From contig ML769512.1 of assembly GCA_009733575.1 (NCBI GenBank), positions 62,001 to 126,000 of the forward strand: a stretch of 64,000 bases of DNA, written 5' to 3'. Position numbers and translations under genes: made by a program. The notes beneath the pieces were generated by a model, which saw only the letters and a list, made by a program, of their open reading frames with translations, was not told the origin of the DNA and made no database searches. The stretch is from Gymnopus androsaceus JB14. Its lineage: Eukaryota; Basidiomycota; Agaricomycetes; Agaricales; Omphalotaceae. The stretch's first letter is position 1. Each line of letters opens with the position of its first letter. Positions 1 to 10,512 of this stretch are shown piece by piece.

Positions 1-1049
1 TGAAGAGTGGGAAGCTGTAGATGGTCTCATCTTTGTATTGAAGGTACATCCATAATTATTGTTCACAATTGCACCTAACAACTAGCTCTACAGATATTAA
101 AGGATGCCACCAAGTTCTTTTCATCTAATTCCCCCAACATCGCTGCCGTCATCCCTGCCATGGATCAAATCAATGAGGCCTTTGCTACCGGTATTGTCAA
201 TGAGCAAGAGCTCTCAGCCCCACTTCGACATGCACTTTCAATTGGAAAACAAACACTAAATAAGTATTATCAACTGATGGACACCTCTCACATCTATCGA
301 ATTGCAATGAGTAAATTAATTTTTTCGAATTGTGACTTTGTGCACTGAGATTCCTTTCATAGTTCTTCATCCCTCATTCAAACTTGAATACTTTAAACGG
401 CTGCAGTGGCCTCAAGGCTGGATCAGCGACGCTATTGATATTGCACGCGAAGCATGGGAAGGTTGGTATAAACCCAAGGAATCATCTATGTTGGACTCAC
501 CTACAGAGAAACCGGCCAGTCAAACTTTTTATTATTCTTTTCTTTTGCTGATGTTTAGTTTTAATATAGGTCGCTGGATTGTCTTTGAATATTTTTGTAT
601 CACTCATGTCTACTCAGATCAAAGCAGCCTTCTCAAATAACAACGCAACTGATCAATTCAACCGCTACTTAGCAGATAGTTGTGTCCAGACCGATAACCC
701 ACTGCGATGGTGGGTAATGAATTGAAAGGTTTATCCTGACCTTGCAAAGCTAGCCATTTCAATTCATACTATCATGGGTACGTTTTAGTAATCCTTTCAT
801 TCATGCTTACTACTGATCCTTATTTATATAGCGACTGCAGTGCCCGTTGAACGATCATTCTCACGTGGTTGCATCCTTATACCACATTTATGTAACCACC
901 TACATGGCCCAACCATTCAAGCACTTATGTGCTTTGGAGATTGGTCACGTCTAGATCTTATCACAAACGCTGAGCATGAAGCTTTCTTGTTGGACAAGGG
1001 TCACGGTGGGGATGAAATCCGTTTATTTGATGATGATGATGAGGTTTAG
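1..1049 (+). pseudogene. hAT-family transposase relic, C-terminal part
   Basis: Three coding blocks read in the same direction but in different frames. The first (160-348) and second (from about 350) give a segment ending SHIYRIAM and then VLHPSFKLEYFKRLQWPQGW, which is the usual region before the hAT dimerisation domain. The third (about 605-1049) contains RWWV, then VPVERSFSRG and DWSRLDLI, matching the hAT C-terminal dimerisation region (Pfam family hAT dimer). Stops and short gaps separate the blocks, some of which could be introns. The N-terminal zinc finger and catalytic core would lie left of the window, so the left terminal repeat cannot be seen. It is probably inactive. The hAT assignment is secure; whether this copy was recently active is not. 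Confidence 0.75.
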
Positions 1050-1465
1050 CTAGTAGCAGTTGTAAATATTGTTTTATATTGCTTTATTACTTTTTTTATG
1101 CCATGTAAAATGTTGGGTCAACCTGAAGCTGCCTTACCTCGGCCATCCCGTGATTGAGCTTTTGGCCTTGGGCCCATACTTGGACTCGGCTTGGGTCACC
1201 ATTTTGGGGCCCAAAGCCGACCCAAGCCACACACTACTTATCTCCCTCAGCTGGTTTGACGTAGGTGATGTTATAATGGATTGTCCACTTGATGTATCCC
1301 GCGAGCCATTCTACCAATTCCCAGTAGTAGCATCCTGGATTGAGCTGGTATCAGGCAAGGAGGTTTGTAGCGAAAGAGATATCTGGGCAGGAGCAGCCAG
1401 ATCCCCACATCATGGATCCCACAATGGGGCGATAGGGTTTGTCGGACATAAAGATTTGGTCTGCT
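1050..1465. other. no gene seen
   Basis: This stretch between the hAT relic and the copia relic has a 134-codon open frame with no recognisable domain. A GGGCCC/CCCAAG-rich patch at about 1130-1230 contains several short inverted repeats. Nothing here supports a gene. Confidence 0.4.
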
Positions 1466-2395
1466 TCAGGTAGTGGGTTGGGTGAGCTCTTGACTTTGAG
1501 CCCAGGGGGCAATGGCGTTCATTGAGGTGTAACATTCTGGAGACCAAAATGCTCCAGCATGCGCTCGAAGTATACACGCTGGGAGATGGTAATGTTTCCA
1601 GTATCTGGGTCCTGTTTGATTGTCATTCCCAATAACATGTTTGATTTCACCTCCCCAGCTTCCCAATATTTTCCTAAATCTGAGATCGCCTTCTCTCTCC
1701 CCTCTTCCATCACAGACCCACCGCACATGTTGTCCCTGTAAGTGCTTGTTATCATGTATTCGGGCCCATTACGTCGGTATCAAATGCACAAGTCTGCCCT
1801 CAAGGCCGAGTAGCCATCCTTCTTGTAACCTTCTGCAAGTGTCGCCTGCCAGTCGTGGCTTCCCTGTTTTGTACTGTAGATCGACTTCTTGAGTTTGCAC
1901 ACAAGGTGGTCTTGGGCCGGTTTAACGAAGCCCTCAGGCTGCTTCATATAGACGTCATGAGTAATAGGGCTGTTCAGGAACACCCCTTTGAAGTCCACTT
2001 GGAGCAGTTTGAGGCCAAGTACGGTGATTATTGCTAAAACAATCCGGAGGGACTCCATACGTGCTACTGCTCCATACATTTTGTCGTAGTTGACACCAAA
2101 ATTTGTGTGAATCCCTGGGCTACATACCTAGCCTTCTGCCTAATCACTTCCCCATTTTGGCCCCATTTAATTGCATATGTCCACCGTCCGCCCATAAGGT
2201 TCGCATCTGACAGGAGCTCTACTAGTTCCCATACTCCCTTTTCCATGAGTAAGTCATACTCAGCCTGCATTGGTGCTGACCAGAGGTCTGGTCTCTGCAT
2301 GGCTTGTTTATACATGTGGGGTACCCAGAATTCCGAATTCGTCGACGCAAAGGCCCAGGGGTTCTGTACGATGATACACCAATTTTTTGGCTAAA
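1466..2395 (-). pseudogene. copia reverse transcriptase / RNase H relic
   Basis: On the minus strand the order is the RT start (MYKQAMQRPDLWSAPMQAEY, 2315 downwards), the RT core (LLQVDFKGVFLNSPI, YMKQPEGF, then KLKKSIYSTKQ), and the post-palm region (LGMTIKQD, ITISQRVYFERML). A frameshift at about 2080-2095 separates QGFTQI from GVNYDKMYGAV. The catalytic YVDD motif reads YRDN at about 1730, removing one catalytic aspartate. Together with the frameshift this makes the enzyme inactive. The piece continues the copia polyprotein that resumes at 4365, so an insertion of about 2 kb separates the halves. Confidence 0.85.
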
Positions 2396-4364
2396 GCTGA
2401 AACTGTACAGAATTGATAATCCTAGATTCTGTATTATACTCAATATGGTTATACCAAGAACTATAGTGAGCCCGAGCTGATAGTTGAAGTCTATTGAGAG
2501 TCTATTGTACTCTAGAGATTGCAGAGTGATGGTACGCGTTAATGGTATCTCACTTAACTTTGTGAATGCATCTTGTTCCAAGTCCTATGCATTGTATGGT
2601 GTAGCAAGTCAAGCTTGGCACATACCGAGTTGATGAGCAAGGCTATTCCGAGCCCACATACAATTAATAATATTAATTATTACTAGGCTAGACAATCAAA
2701 AGACATACCTGAGGGATTGAAGTTTCCGAGGCAGCACTTGGTGCAGCCCAACGAGTTGGTTATACAAAATTTACAATGTTACTCTGCTGAGATGAAAACT
2801 CTTGACCAGATGAAAGCTTGCCTAGGCAATCTCGTCGTGGAATGTCCGGTAACTCCGGCCCGGAGCTGCCGCGATGAACGGAAACACTCCCGCAATGTTA
2901 TAAGTCTCTTGACCAAGATGATAAAAGGAACATGGATGACAGAATCATCTAGGCAAGCTAAAACTCTCCAAGACCAAATATTGTACTAGCCGGATGCCCG
3001 AGGCTCTGTTAGGACTCCGAGGCAAATGTAATGAATGGGGTGTTTTTGGGTTGTGCATTGCTAGAGGGTGCCGAGGTATACCTGCCGTGGCATCACCAAC
3101 GCAGCCACCTGATCAACCTCATCGCAATCACTCTTAGAGCAAGGAATGACTAGGAATAATTCCTGTCCGAGCTTCAGTGTTGTTCCAAGATCCATGTGCT
3201 ACAAGGCATCTAGGCTTGAGTCCACACGGAACTAGGCATAATGTCTAGCTCGCTATTGGTGAGGCAAAGATAGATATACTTCCGAGGGCTGTTCATGGAA
3301 TGTTTTCGAACACCATAGAACTTCACCGAGTCATAAATTTGGAGGACCTGCACAGTTTCCGAGGCAAAAGAAAGTGACTGGAGTTCATCTAGGACCAAAT
3401 TCCAAGCATTGCCATTCCGAGTTATGGATTTCCCCAAGATTAGGTGTGCCGAGATGATTTATTGAGGAAGATTATTTATTATTTTACATTTATGGACATG
3501 CCTCGATCTCTTTCATATTATTTCTTTGTTTTAGTATTTTTCCGAGATGTACCAGTATATAAGGGTAGCTACATTCTACCTAGCAATCCAAGTTAGACTT
3601 GATACCTGAAACACAGTTCTATCTTAGGACCTGTAGTGATTTGTACATGCTCAGATGCATCTGCATTGTCCTCTGCAACCTTTGAAACGGGTGGCCTTCT
3701 TGTAACCTCAATAATACTGAGGCAATTCATTCTACTTCCTGGCTATTAAGTTGAGCATTCCTGGTTTTCATCTCGAAGAGAGGTCACATCAGTCTTAGGA
3801 CCGCAGGTGGAGCCTAATGTGCACACCTCAACGAGCCTGTTGTTGATCAGGAAAGGTCTTGGACCCAAGTGTCGGCTTGGTCTAGTTTTAGGGAGGAAGC
3901 TTCTCGGAGTGTTACCTAGCTTTACCAACAGATTCTACCCCTTGCACGCTCTTCGCTGAGTGTGTTAAAAACGCCTACTCAAGTGACTTGTGCAGCAGTC
4001 ATATAAGCTTGTTAGGTAACTCGTGCGGGAATCCCTGAGAGTTGGAGTATCATTGCGCGGTGACGTAAAGGCTCCCACGATACGCAAAGTTGTTTGTTGA
4101 GTCGGCGTACTTGACCTGTGCTTTGGTGTTTGCTTTCCCCTCGATTAGTTCAGCGCATCATCGTACATTAGTTGGCTTTTCAAAAACCTCCCTCCAAATA
4201 TAAAACCTTGTTCATTGCGCACTATCTGTGTCAACTGTCAAGTGCTTTTCTCTTCGAATCAATTAGTAGTTGAGGGAACCTTCGACAACCTCCTTCCTCG
4301 CATTAAATTAAACCTTTTGGATTGTCTCTGATTGGGGTGATTGTTGTTTGGTTGGTTTTCATAT
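2396..4364. mobile_element. unidentified insertion splitting the copia element
   Basis: This 2 kb block lies between the copia linker region (4365-4574) and the reverse transcriptase (2395 downwards), so it very likely inserted into the element. It has no long open frame. It is rich in CCGAGG/CCTCGG words spaced irregularly between about 2730 and 3430. A promoter-like AGTATATAAGGG stands at about 3555, followed by sequence that could be the R/U5 part of an LTR, so a solo LTR or non-autonomous LTR element is possible. I could not define clean ends or a target duplication. Confidence 0.45.
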
Positions 4365-5087
4365 CTAGCACAAATCTAACTCATCAACAATTAACGCTAA
4401 TGGTTGTTGGTCCGATGGGAGATCGTTGGCCCACTCTAGTCCCTTCTCCTTTGCTTCCCTCTCTCTATCCTCATATGCCTCAGATTCAATAAGTCTCTCC
4501 GTTTGTTTCTGCACGCAGGTGCTCCGGCGAGGTTCTTGTGGTTGAGTAACTGGCGCAGCTGGGGCTGGTAGCAAAGGAGTTGGCTGTGGGGCAACTTGAT
4601 TTACAGGTTCGTGTATTGGATGCGGATCTGGTGTGTTGGGATTGATGGGCCTAGAAGTGATGGGATCTGTATTGATCCCAACACCAGTATCTCTGGTTGG
4701 TAAGCCTTTGAAGTGATCGGGAAGTGGGCTTGGCAGTCCTCATGTTTGCCTAGGTTCCCCTTCTTCAAACCGTACGTCTCTCGACTCCAGGAATGTACGT
4801 GTGCTAGGGATATATAGTCTGTATCCTCATCTCCCCATATACCCTGTTAGTACTCTTTCAACCACCTGTCTTCCCAGCTTTCCCTCTGTCTGAATGTCTG
4901 GCAACATTGCCCAGCACCTGCAGCCAAACAGTCGTAGATGTGACACATCGTGTCGCTTCTGTGTCCAAACCTCAACTGGGATATTGTCAGGGAACCTCGC
5001 CAATGGAATGAAGCTATCGGCATAGCAGAAGGTTGCCGCTGCCTCTGCCCAGAATGAGTGAGGAAGTCCCGACTCATCCAAGAGAGT
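4365..5087 (-). pseudogene. copia integrase C-terminus and linker relic
   Basis: The minus strand from 5081 reads MDESGLPHSFWAEAAATFCY and then HLRLFGCRCWAMLPD, which is the conserved C-terminal part of copia integrase and the start of its linker. An in-frame TGA at 4827-4829 interrupts a frame that continues as GYRLYIPSTRTFLESRDVRF. The 4365-4574 block (QEPRRSTCVQKQTERL) is the basic linker that precedes reverse transcriptase in copia polyproteins. It ends at the 2 kb insertion. Confidence 0.8.
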
Positions 5088-6869
5088 TCAGGTTGCTTCT
5101 ATTACTGTTCTATTGGCTTGTTCTGCCATCCCATTTGATGCAGAGGAGTATGGAGGTACCTTTTCAATGGTAATCCCTTGTTGCGCGCAATAGTCCTCCA
5201 TCAGCCTGTTGTCGAGTTCCTTTCCCCCATCGATTCGGATTGTCTGCAGCCTCTTCTTTGTCTGGTTCTCAGCCTTCACACGGAAGCGATGGAATTCTTT
5301 AAGCGTAGTCTCGCTGCATTTGTTGGATAGGAAGGCAGGGGACTTCACAGTGGACCGACCATCTGTGAACAGCATTAGGTATGATGCTCCCCCTTTGCTC
5401 TGTGTTCGTGTCTGACCAAAAAGGTCGATATGTACCCTTTCTAGTACCTTGGTCTCATGCCAAACCTGTTTGTCGAAGGGCCTTTGGACAGCTTTTCCAT
5501 ACAGACATGATTCGCACATGCCATACACTTCCTTAGAAGTGATCTTCAGTCCATCCACCAAATTCCATTTTGCCATCCGAAGGATCCTAGGTATGGCAAC
5601 ATGTCCCAGCCGTCGATGCCAGGTCAGTATGTCTACTGCTCTGTCGTGGGACCTCGCCGAGTTTGTACTGACGTTAACTCTATCCAGTATTTTGACCATG
5701 TACATCCTTCCACTGCCAATGCCAACCATCATCGTGTTTCCTGCCTTGGTCCTCACCATCAATTTGCCGTTTCCCCATTCACCTTGATAGTTGCACCTGT
5801 CAAGGGTTGACAGGGAAATGAGATTGTGGGCGAACTCCGGCGTATGTTTGATGTTCTGTAGTCTAATCAATCTCTTTTCCCCGTTGACCTGGGTAGCAAA
5901 CTCTACTGTTCCAATCCCCCAGATATGGAACTGTCTACCAGCTCCTGCAGCGCTATTCCCCTTTTCATCGACTTCCTTGTATTCAATGAAATGCACACAT
6001 TCTACCCAGCAGTGATCCATTGCTCCAGAATCTATGAAGGTCTGCATAATTTTGGTCACAGGTGAATAAAGGGATATATTATGTGCTTTACACGCAGTAC
6101 ACTCGTGTTTGGGTACTAGGGGATGTAAGGGATCAGGTCTGTGACTATCTATTCTTCCTCCTTGCTGACCTCCCCCCGTGTCTAGAATGGCATGAGCGAC
6201 CCTAGTGGGGGTGTCAGGGGGTGTTGAGGAGGAAGAGGAGACCGTGGACATACCATTGTCCGTGTTCTTTGGCAAGTGAGCTGAACCGACATAGACGTTG
6301 ATGGGGGAAATGGTGTCAACAACTGACACTTTGGTGCCGTACTTATCCTTCCAGGACTTCGGGGCTTTACCCTCGGCCCCACCACCTTTAGCCCAGCATC
6401 TATCAATGGTGTGGCCGATTTTGGTGGGGCAAGGAGGATTGGTACAGATTGGACATTCTCTCTTGGGTGCTGGTGAACTCGAGCTGGCAGCTTGGGTACC
6501 TAGGTGTTGCATGACAAGGGCAGCAACTCATTTCTTGATATAGTCATCCTCCCCATCTCGGGCATGTCCGACTTTATCAAGGTAGAGGTGGTGAAGGTAG
6601 GTGAACACCTCCGCGCTGAACATCCCTGGGACGTTCAAAATGTAGTCCTTCCAGGTAACTGGCATGGAGGCGATGACAATCATCCTGAACTGGTAGTTGT
6701 TCAGCTGGTTCTTTAGCAGTATTAAAATAAACCCTGACAAGTTCTCGGAGGTGCATTGTAATATTTGGGACAATTTGTCAGCACTAAAGTCGTAATATCT
6801 ATACAGAGAGAACAAGAGCCCGTGGGAAATAAAGGACACTTTTCTCATGCTCTTACAGGTCACCTGCAT
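5088..6869 (-). pseudogene. copia gag-protease-integrase relic
   Basis: From 6869 downwards the minus strand gives the end of gag (FRMIVIASMPVTWKDY), a stop at 6528-6530, and then a 474-codon frame starting at 6512. That frame holds a zinc-knuckle-like CPICTNPPCPTKIGHTIDRC, the aspartic protease motif FIDSGAMDHCW, and the GAG-pre-integrase HHCC module (LTWHRRLGHV ... MCESCLYGK). The integrase core follows, with catalytic D in HIDLFGQ, D in RIDGGKE and E in NGMAEQANRT. The frame stops at TGA (5088-5090) exactly where copia proteins normally have Arg (EATRTLL), consistent with a CGA to TGA transition. All catalytic residues of protease and integrase are still present, so decay is recent. Confidence 0.88.
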
Positions 6870-7010
6870 CCAACCCTAACCCTACCTCGCATCCTAACCC
6901 TAATGATGACTAATATTATAACAGTGGGGGCAAGCCCCCACACCCCCATTTTTATCCTCAACCCCTAAACCCTAACCACCCTAACCACCCTAACCCTAAC
7001 CCATGTGCAC
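6870..7010 (+). repeat. degenerate telomere-like CCCTAA tracts
   Basis: Short runs of CCCTAA and near variants (CCTAACCCTAA, AAACCCTAACCACCCTAA, ACCCTAACCC) occur at 6873-6907 and 6960-7001, with more single copies at about 7045-7075, 7125 and 7248. CCCTAA is the C-strand of the TTAGGG repeat used by most fungi. The tracts lie inside an insertion that splits the copia gag, so they are interstitial here and not a chromosome end. Confidence 0.7.
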
Positions 7011-7096
7011 TGTTTATTTGGCACTGTTTTGATCAGGTCTCTATGTTAGGGTGAGCACAAGTGCTCACCCTAACGAGACCTGACCAAAACAGTGCT
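7005..7096. repeat. near-perfect hairpin within the telomere-like insertion
   Basis: The left arm GCACTGTTTTGATCAGGTCT then TTAGGGTGAGCAC pairs with the right arm GTGCTCACCCTAA then AGACCTGACCAAAACAGTGC around a 2 nt loop at about 7058. Each arm is roughly 40 nt. The hairpin contains TTAGGG/CCCTAA. It may be a small fold-back element or a replication-generated palindrome. Confidence 0.75.
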
Positions 7097-8055
7097 AAAA
7101 TTTCCTTTTTGGCATAATTCACTTTTAGGGTTAAGGTTAAATAGATACCACCATCAGAAAGAGGGCCGAAAATAACGGGGTGTAGCCGATTCCGTTTTTT
7201 CTCACGGTCCCTCGTTCCCGAGATATGGCCCCATCTTATCATACTATGGTTAGGGTTCCCCTGTCAGTACTGTAGGCTCTATATAGCTGTCGCAAATATT
7301 AAAATGCACCTATGACAAGTTGTCGGGCTTTATTTTAATAAGACTAGAGCCTCAGGTGAGTCGTTGCAGGTTCCACTGAGGTTATGGAGGGTTTTAAGCA
7401 GGTTCTTCATCCGTTTTTCGTGCTCCTCTATGAAGTCAATTCTCATCATTTAATGTACATCTTGATCAAAATATGATGATTCTACTTGATTGACATACTT
7501 TGAGCACGTATTTCTACTGCGTGTGTGTACATCATTGTGATCGTGCTCGTCTTGCATACATGGTGTCTGGAAATATCTACTTCATTTCCACTTGAGGCCA
7601 TTAGATCTGGCACATGTCCCTACGCTACTGGAACTTACTTGTAATTATATCTACTTTTAACTACATATACTGTACTATTTTGACCAGGTCACAAGTCACA
7701 TTTGAACTCTTTTGGTGTGACATGCCCGGAATTGCCTCAAAAAATGCAAAATTTCGGTCTAAAATGGGTTGGTCACAATTGCAAGGGCCCACCAAATCAA
7801 TTGAAATGTACAGTTTAGCATGTCCTAAGTACTTTAACAGCCTACATTATATATAAATTAAGCAAACAAAGTACATTGATCACTAATCAAGTAGGATGTA
7901 CGAGCACAATTCACCAAGTACATCAAGTAGATTGTACTGTCATGCGGCCTCTTTTTCCGATGAGAAATGACATCATACTCCTCCATTGTCATGGTGTCAG
8001 GGTCGAATTTATGTTCACAGAGGTCCGTGTCCGCGATGTGGATACGTTGCTCGTC
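7097..8055. other. remainder of the insertion in copia gag; no gene seen
   Basis: The copia gag reads up to HKTWQYLTKKYK at 8056 and resumes below 6870, so 6871-8055 is foreign to the element. I see no protein domain in it. Short CAAGTA/TACTTG words recur between 7440 and 7930, and single TTAGGG/TTAGGGT words occur on its left side. The ends are not clean enough to name a target duplication. Confidence 0.4.
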
Positions 8056-8420
8056 TCAGGATTTGTATTTCTTGGTAAGGTACTGCCATGTCTTGTGTGT
8101 AGTATCTCCTCGTTCGATTCCAATGCTGATAGGATCAGTGCAGTTCAGGTAGATGATTGACGCTACCATGCTTTCACGTTGATTCCATTCGCCAGGGGAA
8201 GGGGATAGACTATTGACCGGTGATGCGGTTTGGGCTGTATAGATGTACGTAGCCGACGTTGGTTTGGGGATGGATCTGTCAAGGTATCCATTCCAGCCCC
8301 TAACTTGTACGTTGAGCTCGAGTCGGTCCTTGAAGGCCCACCAGGTATCCTGTCCCAATAGCTGCGATGCTTCAGATAATTCTATTAAACAGCCCTGTTG
8401 ATTGAAAACAACCTCAAAAC
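8056..8420 (-). pseudogene. copia gag N-terminal relic
   Basis: The minus strand reads LLGQDTWWAFKDRLELN, RGWNGYLDRSIPKP and WNQRESMVASIIYL, ending HKTWQYLTKKYKS. This is the UBN2/copia gag N-terminal fold. It belongs to the gag that continues below 6870. The codons before about 8390 (GLFWGCFEVVFNQQG) lie in the terminal repeat of another inserted element and are not gag. Confidence 0.75.
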
Positions 8421-9105
8421 AACCCCAAAACAACCCTTCCGCAATGGCCATAGTGCAAGCTGTCACACTGGAATCCTACTGGGTCACAAATTCATTGAAA
8501 TTGAGAAAAGGTCATGAATAATGTACTGGCTGAGCGGAGCAATAAAGAAGCTACTGGCATAGAAGTGCAAGAATTACTGAGGATGTTACATGTAGAGTGA
8601 ATCTCCAACAATTACATGGCAAGATGAATAGTGACCACAATAAGATGCCTGGTGGGTTAAACAAGGTAAGAGCTGGAGGTATAAGGAAAGTAGCAAGCTA
8701 GGAAGTGATTGAGAAGGTAAAGAAACTCTGAAGAGCAAGATACGCACCTGGCACCAGTGTGTACTGGGTGTTTACTCCGCAGAGTGCCTCCAAAATTCTT
8801 CGTGCAATACGGGCTGAGTTTTTTGACTCTTGTAGGTGAATCTTTATCAATCAGGAGACTCAAGTACAAGAGTCCCAGAGGAGTATGCTCATGAGATTAG
8901 GGGGCAGCAGCAGCTCCAAGGATGAATCCAAAAGGGATGAGAGCATATTCACCCACACGACGCTGCAGCTCCAGCAAGAGTGAGGGACACATGTTTCGGG
9001 CAAACTCCGGCATGACGCGCATGCAAAATGGTTGAAAGAGCTTCAGAAAGGGTTGTTTTCAATCAACAGGGTTGTCTAATAGAATTATCCCAATGCTTCG
9101 GGAAA
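8356..9105. mobile_element. candidate MITE with about 50 bp inverted ends
   Basis: The sequence ATAATTCTATTA followed by CCCTGTTGATTGAAAACAAC at about 8368-8410 recurs inverted at about 9055-9095 (GTTGTTTTCAATCAACAGGG then TAATAGAATTAT). The enclosed 640 bp has no coding signal. It interrupts the start of copia gag. The exact ends and target duplication are not resolved. Confidence 0.5.
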
Positions 9106-9221
9106 TGAAGGTACATTCAGGAGTGAGTTTCCTGAAGACATGGAGTCCTGGATTGGGTAGTTGGTTCGATTTGTCTGTGAGTTGTCCTTTTAAACTCGTA
9201 GAGCAGCCAGTCTCATAATCT

Positions 9222-9372
9222 GTAGGTAAATATAAATCTCAGTTGGATGTAATGGTAACGGTACAACTATACCTGTAGGTAAATATAAATCTAGTAACGG
9301 TGTAAGTATCTGAATAATAAGTAAGCGGTAAATCTCACCTCAGTTGGACATAATGGTAACGGTACAACTGAG
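9222..9372. repeat. local direct repeats
   Basis: The word GTAGGTAAATATAAATCT occurs at about 9223 and 9276. TCAGTTGGATGTAATGGTAA at 9239 recurs almost identically at about 9341. They form a short imperfect tandem duplication downstream of the NLR gene. Confidence 0.6.
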
Positions 9373-9540
9373 GGAGGGAAAAAGTCTGTCCGCTGGATAT
9401 ATAGGTTGATCGTATGATCGACGTAGGTAAGCGGAAACCACGAAGCCGGGAAAACATATCAGTAGGTGAAAAAGGAAAGACAAAGCGTATAGTATCGAGG
9501 ACCGTACGGAGTACTGCTCCAACACATTCACCAAATTCTT

Positions 9541-10512
9541 TCAATGTTTCTGGTCTTGTTTAGAGGCTAACAGTTTGCTAATGTCGTAATGTCCGCATTT
9601 ATGAGCAAAATTGGAAGCAGTAAATCCTTTGTCAGTTTGCACATCTATAATTGCTCCTTGTTCAAGGAGGTGATATACAATCTCTAGATGACCATTTTGA
9701 GCTGAAATTATGAGGGGACTAGCATCTCTGAAACCAGGAAGATTCACATCTGCCTTATAATCAAGCAGAAGTTTGACAATGCTGAGGAAGCCATTTTGAG
9801 ATGCTTGTCTTAGAGGAGTGGAACCATTTGCATTTTGAGCATTTACATTGGCACCATTTTCCAGCAGGAGAGAAACAATATCAAAATAGCCTCTTTCTGC
9901 AGCAATAACAAGGGGAGTAGTTTTGTGGAACCCTGGGAGCTCTGTGTCAGCCCCATGGTCAAGTAAAATCTTAACAATTGCAACATGACCATTCTGAGAT
10001 GCCTGTCTTAAGGCAGTGGATCCTTCTTCACTTTGGCTATTTACATGTGCTCCCCTTTCCAAGAGGAATGAGACAATATTCAAATTCCCTTTCTGAGCAG
10101 CAATTACAATGGGGGCTCCAGTTTGCATTCCTGGTGTATCCATGTCTGCTCCATAACTGAGCAAACATTTGACAATATCAAAATGGCCATTTTGTGAGGC
10201 TAGTCTCAAAGCTGTAGAACCAGCATCATTTTGTGCATTCACGTTTGCCCCATTCTCCAGCAAGCATGACACAATTGCACAATGTCCATTTTCAGCAGCA
10301 AGTATCAATGGTGTAGTTTTTTTTAATCCTGCAAAATCCTTGTCTGCTCCATAGTTCAGTAAAAGCTCAACAATGTTAAAATGACCATTTTGTGATGCCA
10401 TTCCCAAAGCCGTGCTACCATATTCATCATGTGCATTCACAGTTGCCCCTTCCTCAATTAGGATAGAAACAATATTTAAATGTCCATTGTAAGCAGCGCA
10501 TATAAGTGGTGT
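9541..10512 (-). pseudogene. ankyrin-repeat tail cut off from the NLR by an in-frame stop
   Basis: This 323-codon stretch is in the same frame as the upstream NLR and continues its ankyrin series directly after TAG at 10513-10515. Units follow the 33-residue pattern (for example GSTALRLASQNGHFDIVKCL then LSYGADMD). The earlier, nearly identical units have TGG (Trp) in the motif GKWTPLICAAYNGH, where this one has TAG, so a single G to A change on the coding strand explains the break. The tail ends naturally in SKLLASKQDQKH and a stop. It may be dead sequence, be translated by readthrough, or be intact in other strains. Confidence 0.8.

Noticed and set aside
2222..2581. 119-codon minus frame spanning the copia/insertion junction
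   Set aside because: It crosses the junction out of the reverse transcriptase frame and has no homologous content.
10400..10512. A separate ankyrin gene starting at the ATG near 10440
   Set aside because: The sequence between the TAG and this ATG continues the same ankyrin unit in the same frame, so a split gene explains it better than a new start.
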